Assembly (NCBI GenBank): GCA_000310025.1
Contig: FN649726.1
Coordinates: 3,524,832-3,588,831, forward strand
DNA from: Ectocarpus siliculosus
Taxonomy: Eukaryota > Sar > Phaeophyceae > Ectocarpales > Ectocarpaceae
DNA: 64,000 nucleotides
Direction: 5' to 3'
Shown: positions 1 to 11,595 of the stretch, piece by piece
Layout: the number at the start of each line of letters is the position of its first letter
Numbering within the stretch: the stretch's first letter is position 1
Notes under the pieces: generated by a model
Databases searched by the model: none
What the model was told of the DNA's origin: nothing
What the model saw: only the letters and a program-made list of their open reading frames with translations
Program-made: the position numbers and the translations under genes

Positions 1-1
1 C

Positions 2-319
2 TTCGACCGCACGTGGCACAATCCGGTCTTTGAGGGTTGCAGCTGCAGCATCATCGGCATCGAGAGGGCTTCCAGTACCGGTGCCGCCGCCGTCGCTGCC
101 GCGTCGCGTGGCCCCCGCCGCCTCCGAAGATGCCTCGAGCGCCCCCGAAGAGCCACAACGCCGCCGCCCCCACCGCCGCCGCCGCCGCCGCTCGCGCTAG
201 GCTGGGGCGTGTCGGGAGTCCGGACCCTCGACTTGGAGGATCTCGACCCCGATGACGTCGTGGATGAGTCGGATAAGCTGAGCGCGTCAAACATCATCAG
301 GCAAAGCACGTTTACGTAG
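2..319 (+). CDS. possible 3' end of a plus-strand gene (partial)
   Basis: A plus-strand frame is open from base 2 to a TAG at 317-319. Its ends look protein-like: it begins FDRTWHNPVFEG and finishes with an acidic stretch (LDLEDLDPDDVVDESDKL) followed by SASNIIRQSTFT. The middle, about 90-200, is a CG-rich repeat read as Arg and Pro and is much less convincing. No start codon is visible, so the gene would begin left of the window. If real, it converges on the minus-strand gene that stops at 478, leaving about 160 bp between stops. A minus-strand frame (277 to 1) is also open, so strand is uncertain. No family is recognised. Confidence 0.3.
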   Translation, partial: FDRTWHNPVFEGCSCSIIGIERASSTGAAAVAAASRGPRRLRRCLERPRRATTPPPPPPPPPPLALGWGVSGVRTLDLEDLDPDDVVDESDKLSASNIIRQSTFT

Positions 320-477
320 GTCTCGTGAGTGCTTGGGCGGGTGGTTGTTTCCACTATGTCGCCAGGGGAAGGTAAGGTTTCAATAGGTTTCCGCGCGCCA
401 TGATCGTTAATCGAATCATGAGCGGTAGTACGCGTCGCAGCAACCACAACAGCAACCATACCCACACCCAGTACAGG

Positions 478-3332
478 TTACCACCGCAATACACCACCAC
501 CACCACCACCACCACCATCAACAACAAAACAACAACACGCCCGCAGCTCGACCACATCGCAACGCACGACGGCAAAACACAGAACATCCCCCAACATGCG
601 TTCAACGTCCCCCCCAAAGTAACCCAGAGCGTCGATAGATCCCACCTCGAGAACGGCTACGCTTCCCGCAGCCTTGTCCATCCCAGCCTCCGGCTCCGGC
701 TCCGTACCCCTTCCGTTCTTCCCCTCGGAAACGGTCGTCGGAACCAGCGCGAGAGCGCCCACCGCGTCTCGCTCTAGCTCCGCTGCCACCTTGGCGCCCG
801 CCGTGAGCAGGGGGCGACCGGTGGGACCGGCGCCGGCCGCTGCTCCCTCCAACCACACCAAGAGCTCCCGGAGGGGGTGCAGGACCCCGGACTCTAGAGC
901 CTCGAAGGCCGTGATTCCATCCTGCAATAAAGAGTGGGGAGGCAGGCAGGCAGGCAGGATCATGACTGCTGTTCTTGTGGTGGTAGTGGTGGTGGCGGGC
1001 ATCAAAAAGGCAACCAACGTTGTTGTGCGAAGCACGGGCATGGGTCTAGTTATTTGGTCGTTGACGCGAGGGAGCGATGCACAATGTGCTGCGACAGCTG
1101 AGGCTCCGGCGACACCTGCACCGCCACAGAGAGCCACGAACGTTCAACACTCTCAATGCAGCAGCAGCAGCAGCAGCAGCAGCATCGCAGCTTCTACAGC
1201 ACAAAAACTCTCCGATGATCCTGAAAGCAAAGAGCGCAAGTCACCAACGATTCTGGTCAAAGTGCGTCAAGAAAAAGACTCAGCAGCCGTCTTATACCTC
1301 GCTAGCGAGCAGCCCAGCCAGCTCCTTCACCGCCCCCATCGCCCGCCGCCCGGCCACGAGCGTATCCTCCGCAACCGCGGCCGCCCCGCCGTCGCCTCCT
1401 CCCTCAACCGTGTGGCGCCGCAAGACGTCCACCGCCTCCCTAAGCGAGGAAGCCGTCGCGGCCAGGCGATCCACCTCTTCTCCCTCGGCCGCCGCCCCCG
1501 CCGCGCCCCCGCCGCCTTCCAGGCTCAGGCTCCGGGCGGTCCTCAAGCTCTGGTGGGCGTCGCAAAGATCGATGATTTCCTTCGTGGCGGCGGATATCGC
1601 AGCACTCAACGGCAAGGACGAGCTGCCGTGGAGGACCGGGGGTACCCTCGAAGCTTCCACAACGCTGCGGATACTGGCGAACGGAGGGCGCACGGTGGTG
1701 TGAGGCGTGGCGTGAGGCGTGTACGCGTGGAGGTGCTTGTAAGCGCGCGGGGGTTAAGCGATCCGACGAAAGAGGGACTGGGACAGGGGACAATCTCGTA
1801 AGACAGGAAGAAAAAAAATGACGCAGCGAAACTAAACACGCATAAGGAGCACATAGCCACGCGACGGGATGCCCTCGGAGCTACCACCACGGCCGCGACA
1901 ATTTTACAAAGGGAGTGCGCCGGCGGTGGCGCCTTGCAGAGCCGACAAACCTGTGCAGAACTCCACGCCGTCGCAGCGGCACCACGTACGTATCCGGCAC
2001 ACGGACCAACACCTCTCGAAGAAGCACGAGCGACCGCAGCACAAGCGCCGGGTCTGCCCACGCCAGACTCTTCCGCTCCTCTACTGCTGTGGAAGAAGAA
2101 GCCAGACTCGACAAGGAGGAGGGCACCGTCGCGGAAGAAGCCCCGCCAGTCTCCTCCTCCGTGACTGCCGCCGCCGCCGCCGCTGCCGCCGCAGTGGCCG
2201 CAGCAGCAGAAGCAGCGGCGGCGGCAACACCGGCCGCGGTCCGCTCGAAGAGAACCAGAAGCGCGTCTCTCGTCGAGGGGTCTTCCAGAGCGTCCCTTAC
2301 GACGGCGGTTCCGGTCGCGCCGTCACCTCGACCGCCGACCCCGCCTCGGCCATCCCGGCCCGCCACGGCGACTCCGTCTTCGCTCGCGCGCCGCATCAGC
2401 TTGACAAGAATCTCGAGCCACGCCTTGCCGAGAGACACGGAGACCGTGTGCTGCGACGCCGCGCCGTCCCGCGGGGGGGCCGACCCTCCAGAAGCACCGC
2501 CGGCGCCTCTCCTAGTTCCCGAGGAGGCCCCGCCGCCGCCCCCGCCGCCGACGTTGGCGGTGGAAGCGGGGGGAGCGAGCGCGGCCGAGAGTCCCTGCGC
2601 TGCCGCGGGGTTGGCCATGAAGCTCTGGCCCAGAGTCTGCAAGAGCACACACACCTGTTTGGAAAGGGTCACGACGATTTTACAGACAAGGGACAGGAGG
2701 GGTCGCACAGATAGTAGAACTGAAAGCGTTTCATACGACTTGGGGGGATCGCATCACCCAGCGCGTCGCGCACCCATCGGTCATAAGATAGGCAGCGTTT
2801 TCAGTGCACACCTGGTACATAGTAATCGTGGATCAAGGGGCGTAAGGCGAGCGCCAGGTCAACAGGACAGATACGTGACCGGAGCACAGGTTGAGAACCC
2901 TTGCGGCAACAACACATGCATACGACGCCCATCGGCCGACACATGCAAGCAAGCGCGTGGCGACGCACCATCTGGCCGTTATCCTCGGGAAGCTCAAGCA
3001 CCATCGCCTCTTCCCGGCTTCCGCCAGCTCCCGCCGCAACCGTCGCCGTTGTCACCACCGCCGTTGTCACGGCCGAACCAGCCTCCCCCGGCGACACCGT
3101 CGCCTCACGCTCAGGACGCGAGGGCTCAGCCCTCTCCGCAGCTACAGTACCACCACGGGCCCCAGCAGGAGCAGGGGTCGGCGAACACGGCAAGGAAGAG
3201 GACGACGAGGAGGAGGAGGAGGAGGACGATGACGACGACGACGACGATGACACGCTGGCCGCCGCAGCGATGGCCGGAGGCTTTCTGCCCGCATCATTGT
3301 TGTCCCTGCCGCCGCCGCCGCTGTCGCTCCCG

Positions 3333-3373
<41 letters not shown>

Positions 3374-6300
3374 AGGCGCAGGCGCCGCCTCCGTAGCCGT
3401 TCCTTGCTCTTCCGGCGGCGGCGACGTCGCACCGCCGTCGTCTGCCGTTGCCGCTGCTGCGTCCTTCGTGGGCTTGGCCTCAGCCTCGTCGGCGTCCTCC
3501 AGGGCTTGCGCCAGCATCAGCATGACGGGCTCGTCGGTGCAGACCTCGAGGGGGGTGCAGCCGTCCCCGTCGGTGGCTTCGAGGTCAGCCCCGGCCTGCC
3601 GGATGAACGCATCGTTGGCGCGCGCGCGCACACGAAGAAAGACAACGAGAGAGAAATCGTGCGTATCAGAACCATTGCCACATGCGCAGGCGGCCGGTGT
3701 TCGCCAGAAAATTCGGATTTGCGCCGCAAGTGTTGACTGCCCACGGGACACTCACGTGTTTGGGTTGGAGACTCAACAAGAGAGTGCGAGATCGCGAGCG
3801 CCGCTCTCTCGCCATTCCAGCCTCTGCCTACTCCACCCGCACCCTGGGGATGAAAAAAAAAACACAAACAAACTGGTGGTATATGCACATGACTCACATC
3901 TATTAGAGCCGAGACGACCTCGCCCCGCCCTGTAGCCGCTGCCGCATGCAGAGCCGATCCCTCCGGGCCAACGAACCCGGCGTCCGCTCCCGCGTCGAGG
4001 AGGATACGCGTCATCTCGATCGCCGTCGCCGTTCCGCCTTCGTGTGCCGCAGCGGCCATGAGGGCCGACTGGCCGGGCCTGATCAAGCGGTTGGGGTCCG
4101 CGCCGCCGGCCAGGACGTGCCGAAGCTGCGCAACCGTCACCCAGAACGCGCACCGATTCAAGTTCATACTATGTGCCAGGTCAGGAGGGTAGGGGGAATC
4201 GGGAGAGGAAGGCCAAAAACGAGATCTTCACAACAGCTCCCAGCAAAAGCCGTCGCGACAACTACCTGCATACCAACCGTAATTCCACCCAGACACAAAC
4301 AAAACCCAGAAGTACAGTACATTCCTGAGCGAATGAATCACTAGGCGGGGCGGGTGCTCCTTTCTTCAAACCCAGAGAAAAACACCGTCCCCGGGCACAC
4401 AGGCAGGGAAATACATACCATATGGTCCACTAACACGCCACACGAGAATAAAAAAAGATTTCGGGAATTCCTCACCGTGGTGGCGTTGCCGGACTGGATA
4501 AACTGCCCAAGGAAGTCGTTAAGGATCGACTTCTCCGCCCTCGCTCCCGCGCCGCCTCCCCTACCCCCTCCTCCACCGAGCGCCCCCAGCGCGCCCAGAG
4601 CGCTGAGGCTGAAGCTAGCCAGCGGGTCATCGTCGATGCCGCCCCCGTCACCGTTGCTGTCGCTGTCCCCGCTGCCGGGGTCCCCGCCGAGAGACATCAT
4701 CGTCCTGAAGAGCGAGTTGCGGGCTAGCGAGCGCCTGGCTCTCGAAGTCAGGGAGTTCGAGGACGACAGGAGCACCCGTCTCGCGGCGATGATCTGGCGG
4801 TCGGGTCAGAGGGCATGAACGGACAAGGGGGAATGGAGAAAGAGGGGCAAGGGAAGGCCGTCAGGCACACCTGACCTGTGTTGTTTAACACACACGTCTA
4901 TGCGCACACAACCAAACGCCCGAGCGTGCGCGCCAGGATCGGCACGTGTGGTGCGGAGCGGAGACGTAAATGAAAACTCGGCTAAGACCAGTAGACAACA
5001 TAAAATACTGATGCGGGTACTGTAGTTGTGCCCAGCCCCAAGGCTCCCAATACCCCAGTTCGGGCTGTTGGCGTATCGCGATGCACTACGCAGGGGGACG
5101 GAAAATCACTCGCCTCCTCGACCCCAGTATTCGCCCAAGACACCAGCACCGTTCCGTCTCCCAAATCGGCCAGAAGCTTCGCTCGGCGCTCCTGGTTTTC
5201 CTTCGCGCCCGACCCAGCGCGGGCGCGCCGGGCGGACGCGCCGCTGCTGACGAGAGCTGAGCTGTGCGCGCTCCCGCCCAATCCTTGATCGCGCCTCCCG
5301 TCACCGCTGCCACCGCCGCTGCCATTCAGATCCCCAGAAGCAGCGGTGGCGCCCCCGCCTGTCCGAGTCGGGGTGTTCTCGGGCTGCACCTGCACCATTA
5401 TGGCCGGTCCGGGCGTGTACCCGGTGGTCCCTCTGCCTCCCCCTCCCGAGCTGCCCAGGAGCAGCGAGGAGGGCTTCGGCAGCCGTCCGTCGACGAAAGC
5501 CGCGGCCACCTGCAAGCGCGGCAGAAAAGCAAGCAGAGCATGCGCAAGGACGGCAACAAGAAGAAAGGTAAGGACGACGCAAAGCGTTACGAAAACGGGC
5601 CCGAGAGAGTGCGACGCCTTTTCGCGAGAAGGACACGTACCATGATAATGGCGGGCGGTTCACTCTATTGACACGACGCCATCGTCTCAAATGCGTGCTT
5701 TTTTGCAAGCAACAAAAAAACACGTAGCAGGGGGAACGCGCCCCGTTCTCCAGCACCTTGGTGAACTAATTTCATGGCGCACTAAAAAAGAGGAAACGGA
5801 AAAGTGACTTCTCGGTTTCACGTCGTCGCCGCCAGCATAGTCGGGACAAAAACACACGCGAGTAAAAGTCCAAAAACCCGCGCACGCACCAGCCCCACGA
5901 TGCGCAACACAGCCAGCCCGCTCCGCCCGGCCGCTTCGCTGTCGGCGGCCCCGCCGGTCCGACTCATCCGCCTCCCGTCCCCCGACATACCCGCGAGCCG
6001 CGGCGTCCGCGGCGCGGACCTCGGCGTCCCTGGCGCGCCGCCGCCGCCGCCGCCATCGCCACCGCCACCGGACGTGATTCGACGGTGGTTGTGGTGGTGG
6101 CTGCTGCCCGAACCGTCCATGCCGGGCCGAGAACCCGAGGCATCTCCACCAAGCCCTCCCCCTCCGCCGTCGCCCAGCGCGTCGAGCACGGCGGGGAAGA
6201 GGGGACACCCGGGCTCGAGCGCCAGGGACATGAGCTCCGGCGAGGACGCCAGAAGCTGGTACGTCAGCCCGAGGGCGCGCTGGTGGCACGCGGCGCTGCG

Positions 6301-9300
6301 CGAGGAGCGGTCCTCGATCGCCGCGACCAGCAGGTCCTTGTCCGTGATGAGCTCCCCGAGCCACTCCCTGCCCCCCGCGGCCGCGCCCCCGAGCCTCGGG
6401 AGCACCTTGGACCCCAGGGTCGCGAGCGCCACCTCGCGGTTGGACGCCGACGCTCCCCTGAGCACCGCCAGCAACGCCTCGAGGATCGCCTGCAGCTCGT
6501 CGTCGCCGTCGCCCGCGTCCGCGTCAGCGTGCTCGTCGTCACCAACGACACCGGTGGGCGCCGTTTCCTTGCCCTGAAGGGCCGAGACGACAGAGGCGGC
6601 GGCGGTTTCGTCGTTGCCGCCGCCGCCGCCGCCGCCGCCTCCCTGCTTGGTCGGTGGTGGCGCCCCGGCAGGCCTCGGGTGAAGCTCGAGAATGAGCGGG
6701 AGCAGCGACAGAGCCTTGGCGACCGCCGCCTCGGCGCCGGCGCCGGCGCCGGCGCCGCCGGCGCGGTTGTTGCGACGGTCCTCCACCGCGAGCCCCGCCC
6801 CGCTTCCCCCCGGCGAGTGTCCGACCGGAGACGCAGAAACGCTACCCCGACGACTATGATGGGAGAGTTGATCGTCACGCGGGGCAGGGAAGAAGCGGCA
6901 AGAGGGGACCAAGGAACGCAGCACTCGAGGTTGATACCGCTGACACTTGGGGGGATGCGCGTGTGGTGGCTGGCGTGGGAGCAGTTGGATCTGCAATACC
7001 TGGCGTAACGAGAGAAGAAGAGGCCAACCTGAAACATTTCTTAGCCAAGGACACGCCACACGCTTTGCGGCAAAAACCGCTACATGCGTAATACCTAACC
7101 GAGAGACGGGACGACCCTCTCCCCGCCACCGCTGAACCCACCTCCCTCCCGACGAACGGTAGACGCCTCGCACAAACGACGCCAGCACTCTCCCGCCACC
7201 GCCGCCAATGTCCGTCTCGGCCAGCTCCCTCAGAAACTCCGCCGAGGTGCGGCAGAGCAGGTCCACCCCAGATACCGCCTCCTGGCCAAGCTCCTGAGAC
7301 CCCCCGCCGGCGAGGAGCAGCAAATTTCCACACCAAACATCACGCAATAAATACAACAAGAGAACCGACAGGAAGAGGGAAGAGTTATGTTTTCTCGTCC
7401 CTGAAACACGCCAAGCATGCTTGCATGAGAAAACGCAGCAGCAGCAGCAGCAGTCTAAGCCTACAGAAAGACGCAACAGAAGTACATCGCCCTCTTCCCG
7501 CGACGGTATTTAGTCGATTTCCCTGTATCAAACACGATGTCTGAAGAGACGCGACAAGTCGTACCTGGTACTCCGCGGTGCCCGCCGTAGCCGAGCAGGT
7601 GATGCACAGCGCGTACGTCCGCATTCCCCGCTGTACGCCGACATCGCTGGCGGCCCCGATCTGCGCGCAGAGCGACATCGTGCGGAGCGCACGCGGCCGG
7701 CACCAAAAAAAAAAAACGGCACGGCGACCTGAGCGAATCACCCGTGGAAGGTAAAGGGTTCTCACGCAGCAGCAGCACACATTACGCATACCCGGAGAGG
7801 TCGGCCAGGCATCACCTCCGCAGCCAGCAACAAGTCTCGGGTACTGCTTCGCTAGAGTAAACCCCCTTTTGCGACAGCGTGCAACTTGCAAGAGCCGAAG
7901 GCAGCATAACCCGAGAACTACTATTGTACTGCTGTGTTGCCGGTTAGAAGCCACAAATGCGCAAGTGGTTCATAAGCCAGATGTACAGCATAGGAGCCCG
8001 GATACAACAGCACAACAACACGCCAAGCCGACCTATCTCTCCTCCCCACACCCTGCCGCACCTGCAGGAAGTAGTTGAGCGCGCGGCACGCCTGCAGCGG
8101 CACGTCCGGCCCCCGCCGGCTGCCGGGGTCTGACATGAGCTCCAGAAGCACCGGGATGAACGCTCGGTCGATGTTCGGGCGGGATAACCCGGTTTCCGCC
8201 TCGGCCGCCGCCAGCGCTAGGGTGTGGCAAAGTTTGGTCTATAGACGAAGCCGCGCGGTGTCGTGTCGACAACGCCCATTGGGGGGGGGGGGTGGCACGG
8301 GAAAAAAACACGATGGGAACGGGAGCGGGAGGGAAAACGTTACGTTACAGGCATGCTAAAAAGAGAAAAAAGGCAGAGTACCTAACAAATTCATATACTG
8401 TAGCAGTCAATCCCACCCGTCAATAGCGAGATAGACAAATGTGTCGCGTGTTTTTTCGTTGATATCTTCGGCGAGAACCGCGAAAGGGGTGTGCGTGCCC
8501 TACGGCATACACCCACCGCGTCTTTTGTTCTACAGACACCCGAATAGAACAAACACACAGAAAAGCGTCCAAGGATTCATTTCTAATCCTGATTCATGTC
8601 TGTGGCAAATAAAATAGATGGATTCGTTATGTTACACAGCAGCGACGCAGGACGACATGAGAAGCTCACCAGGTAGTTTTGGAGGGAAAAGTGGCCGTCT
8701 CTCGAAAGCCTAGACAGCAGCGCCGGGGTCACTCCGTCTTCCGCGGTCCCATCCCCGGCCTCCTTGGCCTTGGCCCGCTGCCCCTCGTCCACCGTGCCGC
8801 AAACGTGGCACGTGAATGTCACCGAAGGGTTCTGCATGGTGCACGCCTGAAGTTTGAGTTATGTATTGGGATACGCATGGCAAAGGCGGTGCGGGCGTGA
8901 GCGGGCGAGGTCACACGTGTTTTCGTGCTTGTCAACAATGGGACAGAGTTCACAACTCACGGTGGTTTACCTGACGCCGGCAATTGGAAGAGAATATTTG
9001 TCACCACTTTTTGGGTAACATATTTTCGTAGTATGACCCAACGAATCCATCTCTGTCTTGAGAAAAGTCTAAGATGGATATAAACTAGCAATTAATCCTT
9101 TTTGTTCCCACCCCTGCGCAAGCACGCGGAACATCTAAATAATGGTTCAAGGCACCGTCGATATCATTTTTCAGGAAAACAACATAACTAGACAGAAATA
9201 CTACCCTTTCGACCATTCATCGAGAGATCCGTCGATCGGCAAAATAGATACCCACACACAGTAGTAGGCCTACACACTTAATAGGTGATGCCATATCGTC

Positions 9301-10819
9301 CTGCACCGATACATGATATTCCCCCAATGCAGGGGCGGAGGTTTGCTTCACATTGAGCTACATTGTACGGGAGCGTGGGGTTCGCCCCTCCCCCCCGTCT
9401 TGTGTGGACCCCCCGGACGGTGTACGTCTAACGATGTACACGGAAAGGTACTTCTATATTTAGACTGTGTAAAGTAGGTTGCTTGTTCTTCTGCATGCTG
9501 TTGACACCGCATGGGCACACACCCAGTCAGGCGCGGACGAGCTCGGAATATGAGGTTGCGTGGCCGCAGCTCTCTCTCATTCATGACCACCATTGATTGT
9601 TACCGCAGAGAAAAGAATGCTAAAAATCTCCAACAGTTATATTTTTGTGGACGGACGACGCAAATCCCACCAGGATTCCTTCCGGACGCCTTTCCCCCCA
9701 AGTTACACGAAACTACTCTGAAAACGTTGTACAGCAGTAGTACCTCGGTCTGTACGTTGTGATGTATACGTTGTACGTGTACACGTACACCCAATTGACA
9801 TGGCTGGCGTTCTTCCGCCCGTAAAACACACAGGTCCGACTCTACAAGGTGTGTCCCAACGTCCTAACCCTCACCGAAGGTGCAAGTCTGCCAGTAGAGC
9901 ACAGCACAAGGAAGACCACCAGGTATCAACCAACCAACGGGACACTCTTTGATAGCGTCAGAGGAGGCCGATTGCCGTCAATGTCTCGGTATTACGGCCA
10001 ACCTTTGAGTCCGGCACACATTTTGACGGGGCAAGCTTGCTCTCCAGCTACTGCTGCGGCTGCTGCTGCTCCTGCCTGCTTCTCGTACAACGTCACGCGT
10101 GATACCATACACCGACCAAAAACCATTCAGCGACGTAACTACAATACTGGTACCTGGCATGACCAGTACGCCGCCGACGAGCTGCCGTCGTCAGCCCCGT
10201 CTGCCGTAGACCCAGCCCCACCGGCCGCCATACTCGGGTTTGGCGTCCCGCACATCTCGCAAGACGAGGCCCCAACCCTGTTATGAAACGTGCACGCCTG
10301 AGAGCGAGAGAGAAAGAGTCACACAGGTTCGAGAGGGTGCGTGATAAAAAAGACCCACCATACATATCGCGTCACATCGAGGTAGCGAGGAGAAACATCA
10401 GGTGATGGCGAGAGAGATCTGTAGTCATGTCATCTTGGATTTGCAGTTGAAATGCGCGCGAGGTATTAGACACACAGAGAGAGAGAGAGACCGAACAGCG
10501 ACAAGCTTTGCCGGAGGAGGCAGTCGCACCAAAGCTGGCGAAAGGGAACAGGGTGAGCGACAGATGAAACACAGACGCTGAGCAGGTTCGCATCCAGACG
10601 CCGCCAACATGCACTCTGCCGTGGACTCTCCGCACTGCTGACCGACCTTGATCGTGTGTATTTGAAGAGGACGCTGGGTTTGAGAAAAAGACAGGTGCCA
10701 AAAATAGACCGGACGAGAGGAGGATTCGAGATCCCACGGGCCTGCTACATACACCACCGGACGTCATCATCCCATCGCACCTCACAAGCCCACGTCTCGC
10801 CCTGATCGTCCTCCTCCAT
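478..10819 (-). CDS. NZF zinc-finger, armadillo and ankyrin-repeat protein
   Basis: Exons, read leftwards: 10819-10781, 10297-10154, 8846-8670, 8238-8062, 7660-7565, 7293-7142, 6853-5890, 5509-5150, 4793-4476, 4125-3898, 3595-2969, 2654-1990, 1673-1298, 921-478. All junctions are GT-AG, phases agree, and the sum encodes 1588 residues. Residues 10-29 form a RanBP2/NZF finger (WACEACTF..N......CEMC) with the Thr-Phe and Met that bind ubiquitin in Npl4-type NZFs. Residues 58-77 form a second finger (WSCQACTM..C..C). Residues about 100-600 are helical and armadillo-like (for example RALNYFLQ). Ankyrin-type repeats lie at about 805-910 (AGADLEATDGDGCTPLEV), followed by Ala, Ser and Gly tracts. Late segments such as DGITAFEALESGVL recall the armadillo part of HECTD1/UPL3-type E3 ligases, but no HECT domain is seen. 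A ubiquitin-linked scaffold is inferred. The last exon may instead splice further left; the start of exon 12 could also be 2636. Confidence 0.75.
9035..9100 (+). repeat. dispersed repeat, copy A
   Basis: A stretch of about 65 bp, starting ACCCAACGAATCCAT and ending near AGCAATTAATCC, resembles 36888-36955 (CCCAACGAATCCAT to AGCAATGAATCC) with several mismatches. It lies in an intron (8847-10153) of the NZF-ARM-ANK gene. The copies share no flanks beyond this core, so it is probably the surviving part of an old interspersed repeat. No coding signal. Confidence 0.4.
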
Positions 10820-11595
10820 CCTCCCTGCTGTTCACGCCGCAGCGACTCGGCGCCTGCTGTGTCTCCCACCAAAATCTGCCTTGGTCCGCCCAAGCGGGGG
10901 GGGGGGGGGACGGGGAAACGGTGAAAAAAATGGCTGCTACTCCGCCGCTCTCTTAAAAACAGCGACACCCTCGAGGAGCAGGACCTAGGCCCTCCACCCC
11001 CGTGCTCTATCCACACACACGTCCCCTCTCTCTCCTTCTCTAACGCGCTGCTGTGTGTGTTGGTTGTGTCTTGGCTTCGCTGCCTATGTGGTCACTCCGA
11101 CTCTCTAGTTCTAGCTCCTGGCTCCTGGTCGCGTCTCTCCGAACGCCTCAGCATCATAGAAACCTTCCCTTGGCTGTTTCTCCGCCCTCGTGCCCCCACC
11201 CCCCCACAAACCACCCCACTAACTGACCGTCCGTGACCCGTGACCCGCACCTCGAGGTGTTGAATTAGCGGACAGCACTGGGGTGTGACAAATCAGCAGG
11301 TGCGCGAGCGTGTGTGCGCGATTCCCAAAGTGTAGGCGGTCGAAGTCGGAGGTGCAGTAGCGTGCAAGTAGGCAAGACTTTACAAGTGCTCGCTCCTGTC
11401 TTCTTTTCTTTTGAATATTTTCTTGAACATTTTCGACGCTGCTGCTGCTACTGCTGCTGTGGCTTCTTCTCGGCTCCTGCCCCACATCATCGTCAGAATG
11501 CATAAAGCACCCTTGGCTGTTCCTCTGCCTACTTCTTGAACGTGTTGCTAGTCTCAAACGGAGACAGAGAAGAGAACGAGAGAGGTATCGCTGTC
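10820..11595. promoter_or_regulatory. divergent promoter region between the NZF-ARM-ANK and ArfGAP genes
   Basis: The two start codons (minus strand at 10819, plus strand at 11596) point away from each other across 776 bp. The interval has pyrimidine-rich stretches (around 11020-11045 and 11130-11220), C and G runs, and CTG/CTT triplets near 11440-11470, but no obvious TATA box. It presumably holds both 5' UTRs and both core promoters; whether they are co-regulated cannot be told from sequence. Confidence 0.45.

Noticed and set aside
478-921. HECT ubiquitin ligase assignment for the 478-10819 gene
   Set aside because: Armadillo and ankyrin parts recall HECTD1/UPL3, but no HECT motif is visible in the window, so only similarity is stated.
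3339-3374. (GCC)n triplet run as a possible CRISPR or structural repeat
   Set aside because: It encodes polyAla in the minus-strand exon 3595-2969; there are no spacers or repeat units.
674-3935. Long plus-strand open frames rich in Pro, Ser and Arg (674-1801, 1915-3396, 2901-3935)
   Set aside because: They lie antisense to exons of the NZF-ARM-ANK gene, whose frames show domain motifs and phase-consistent splicing. High GC makes such shadow frames common.
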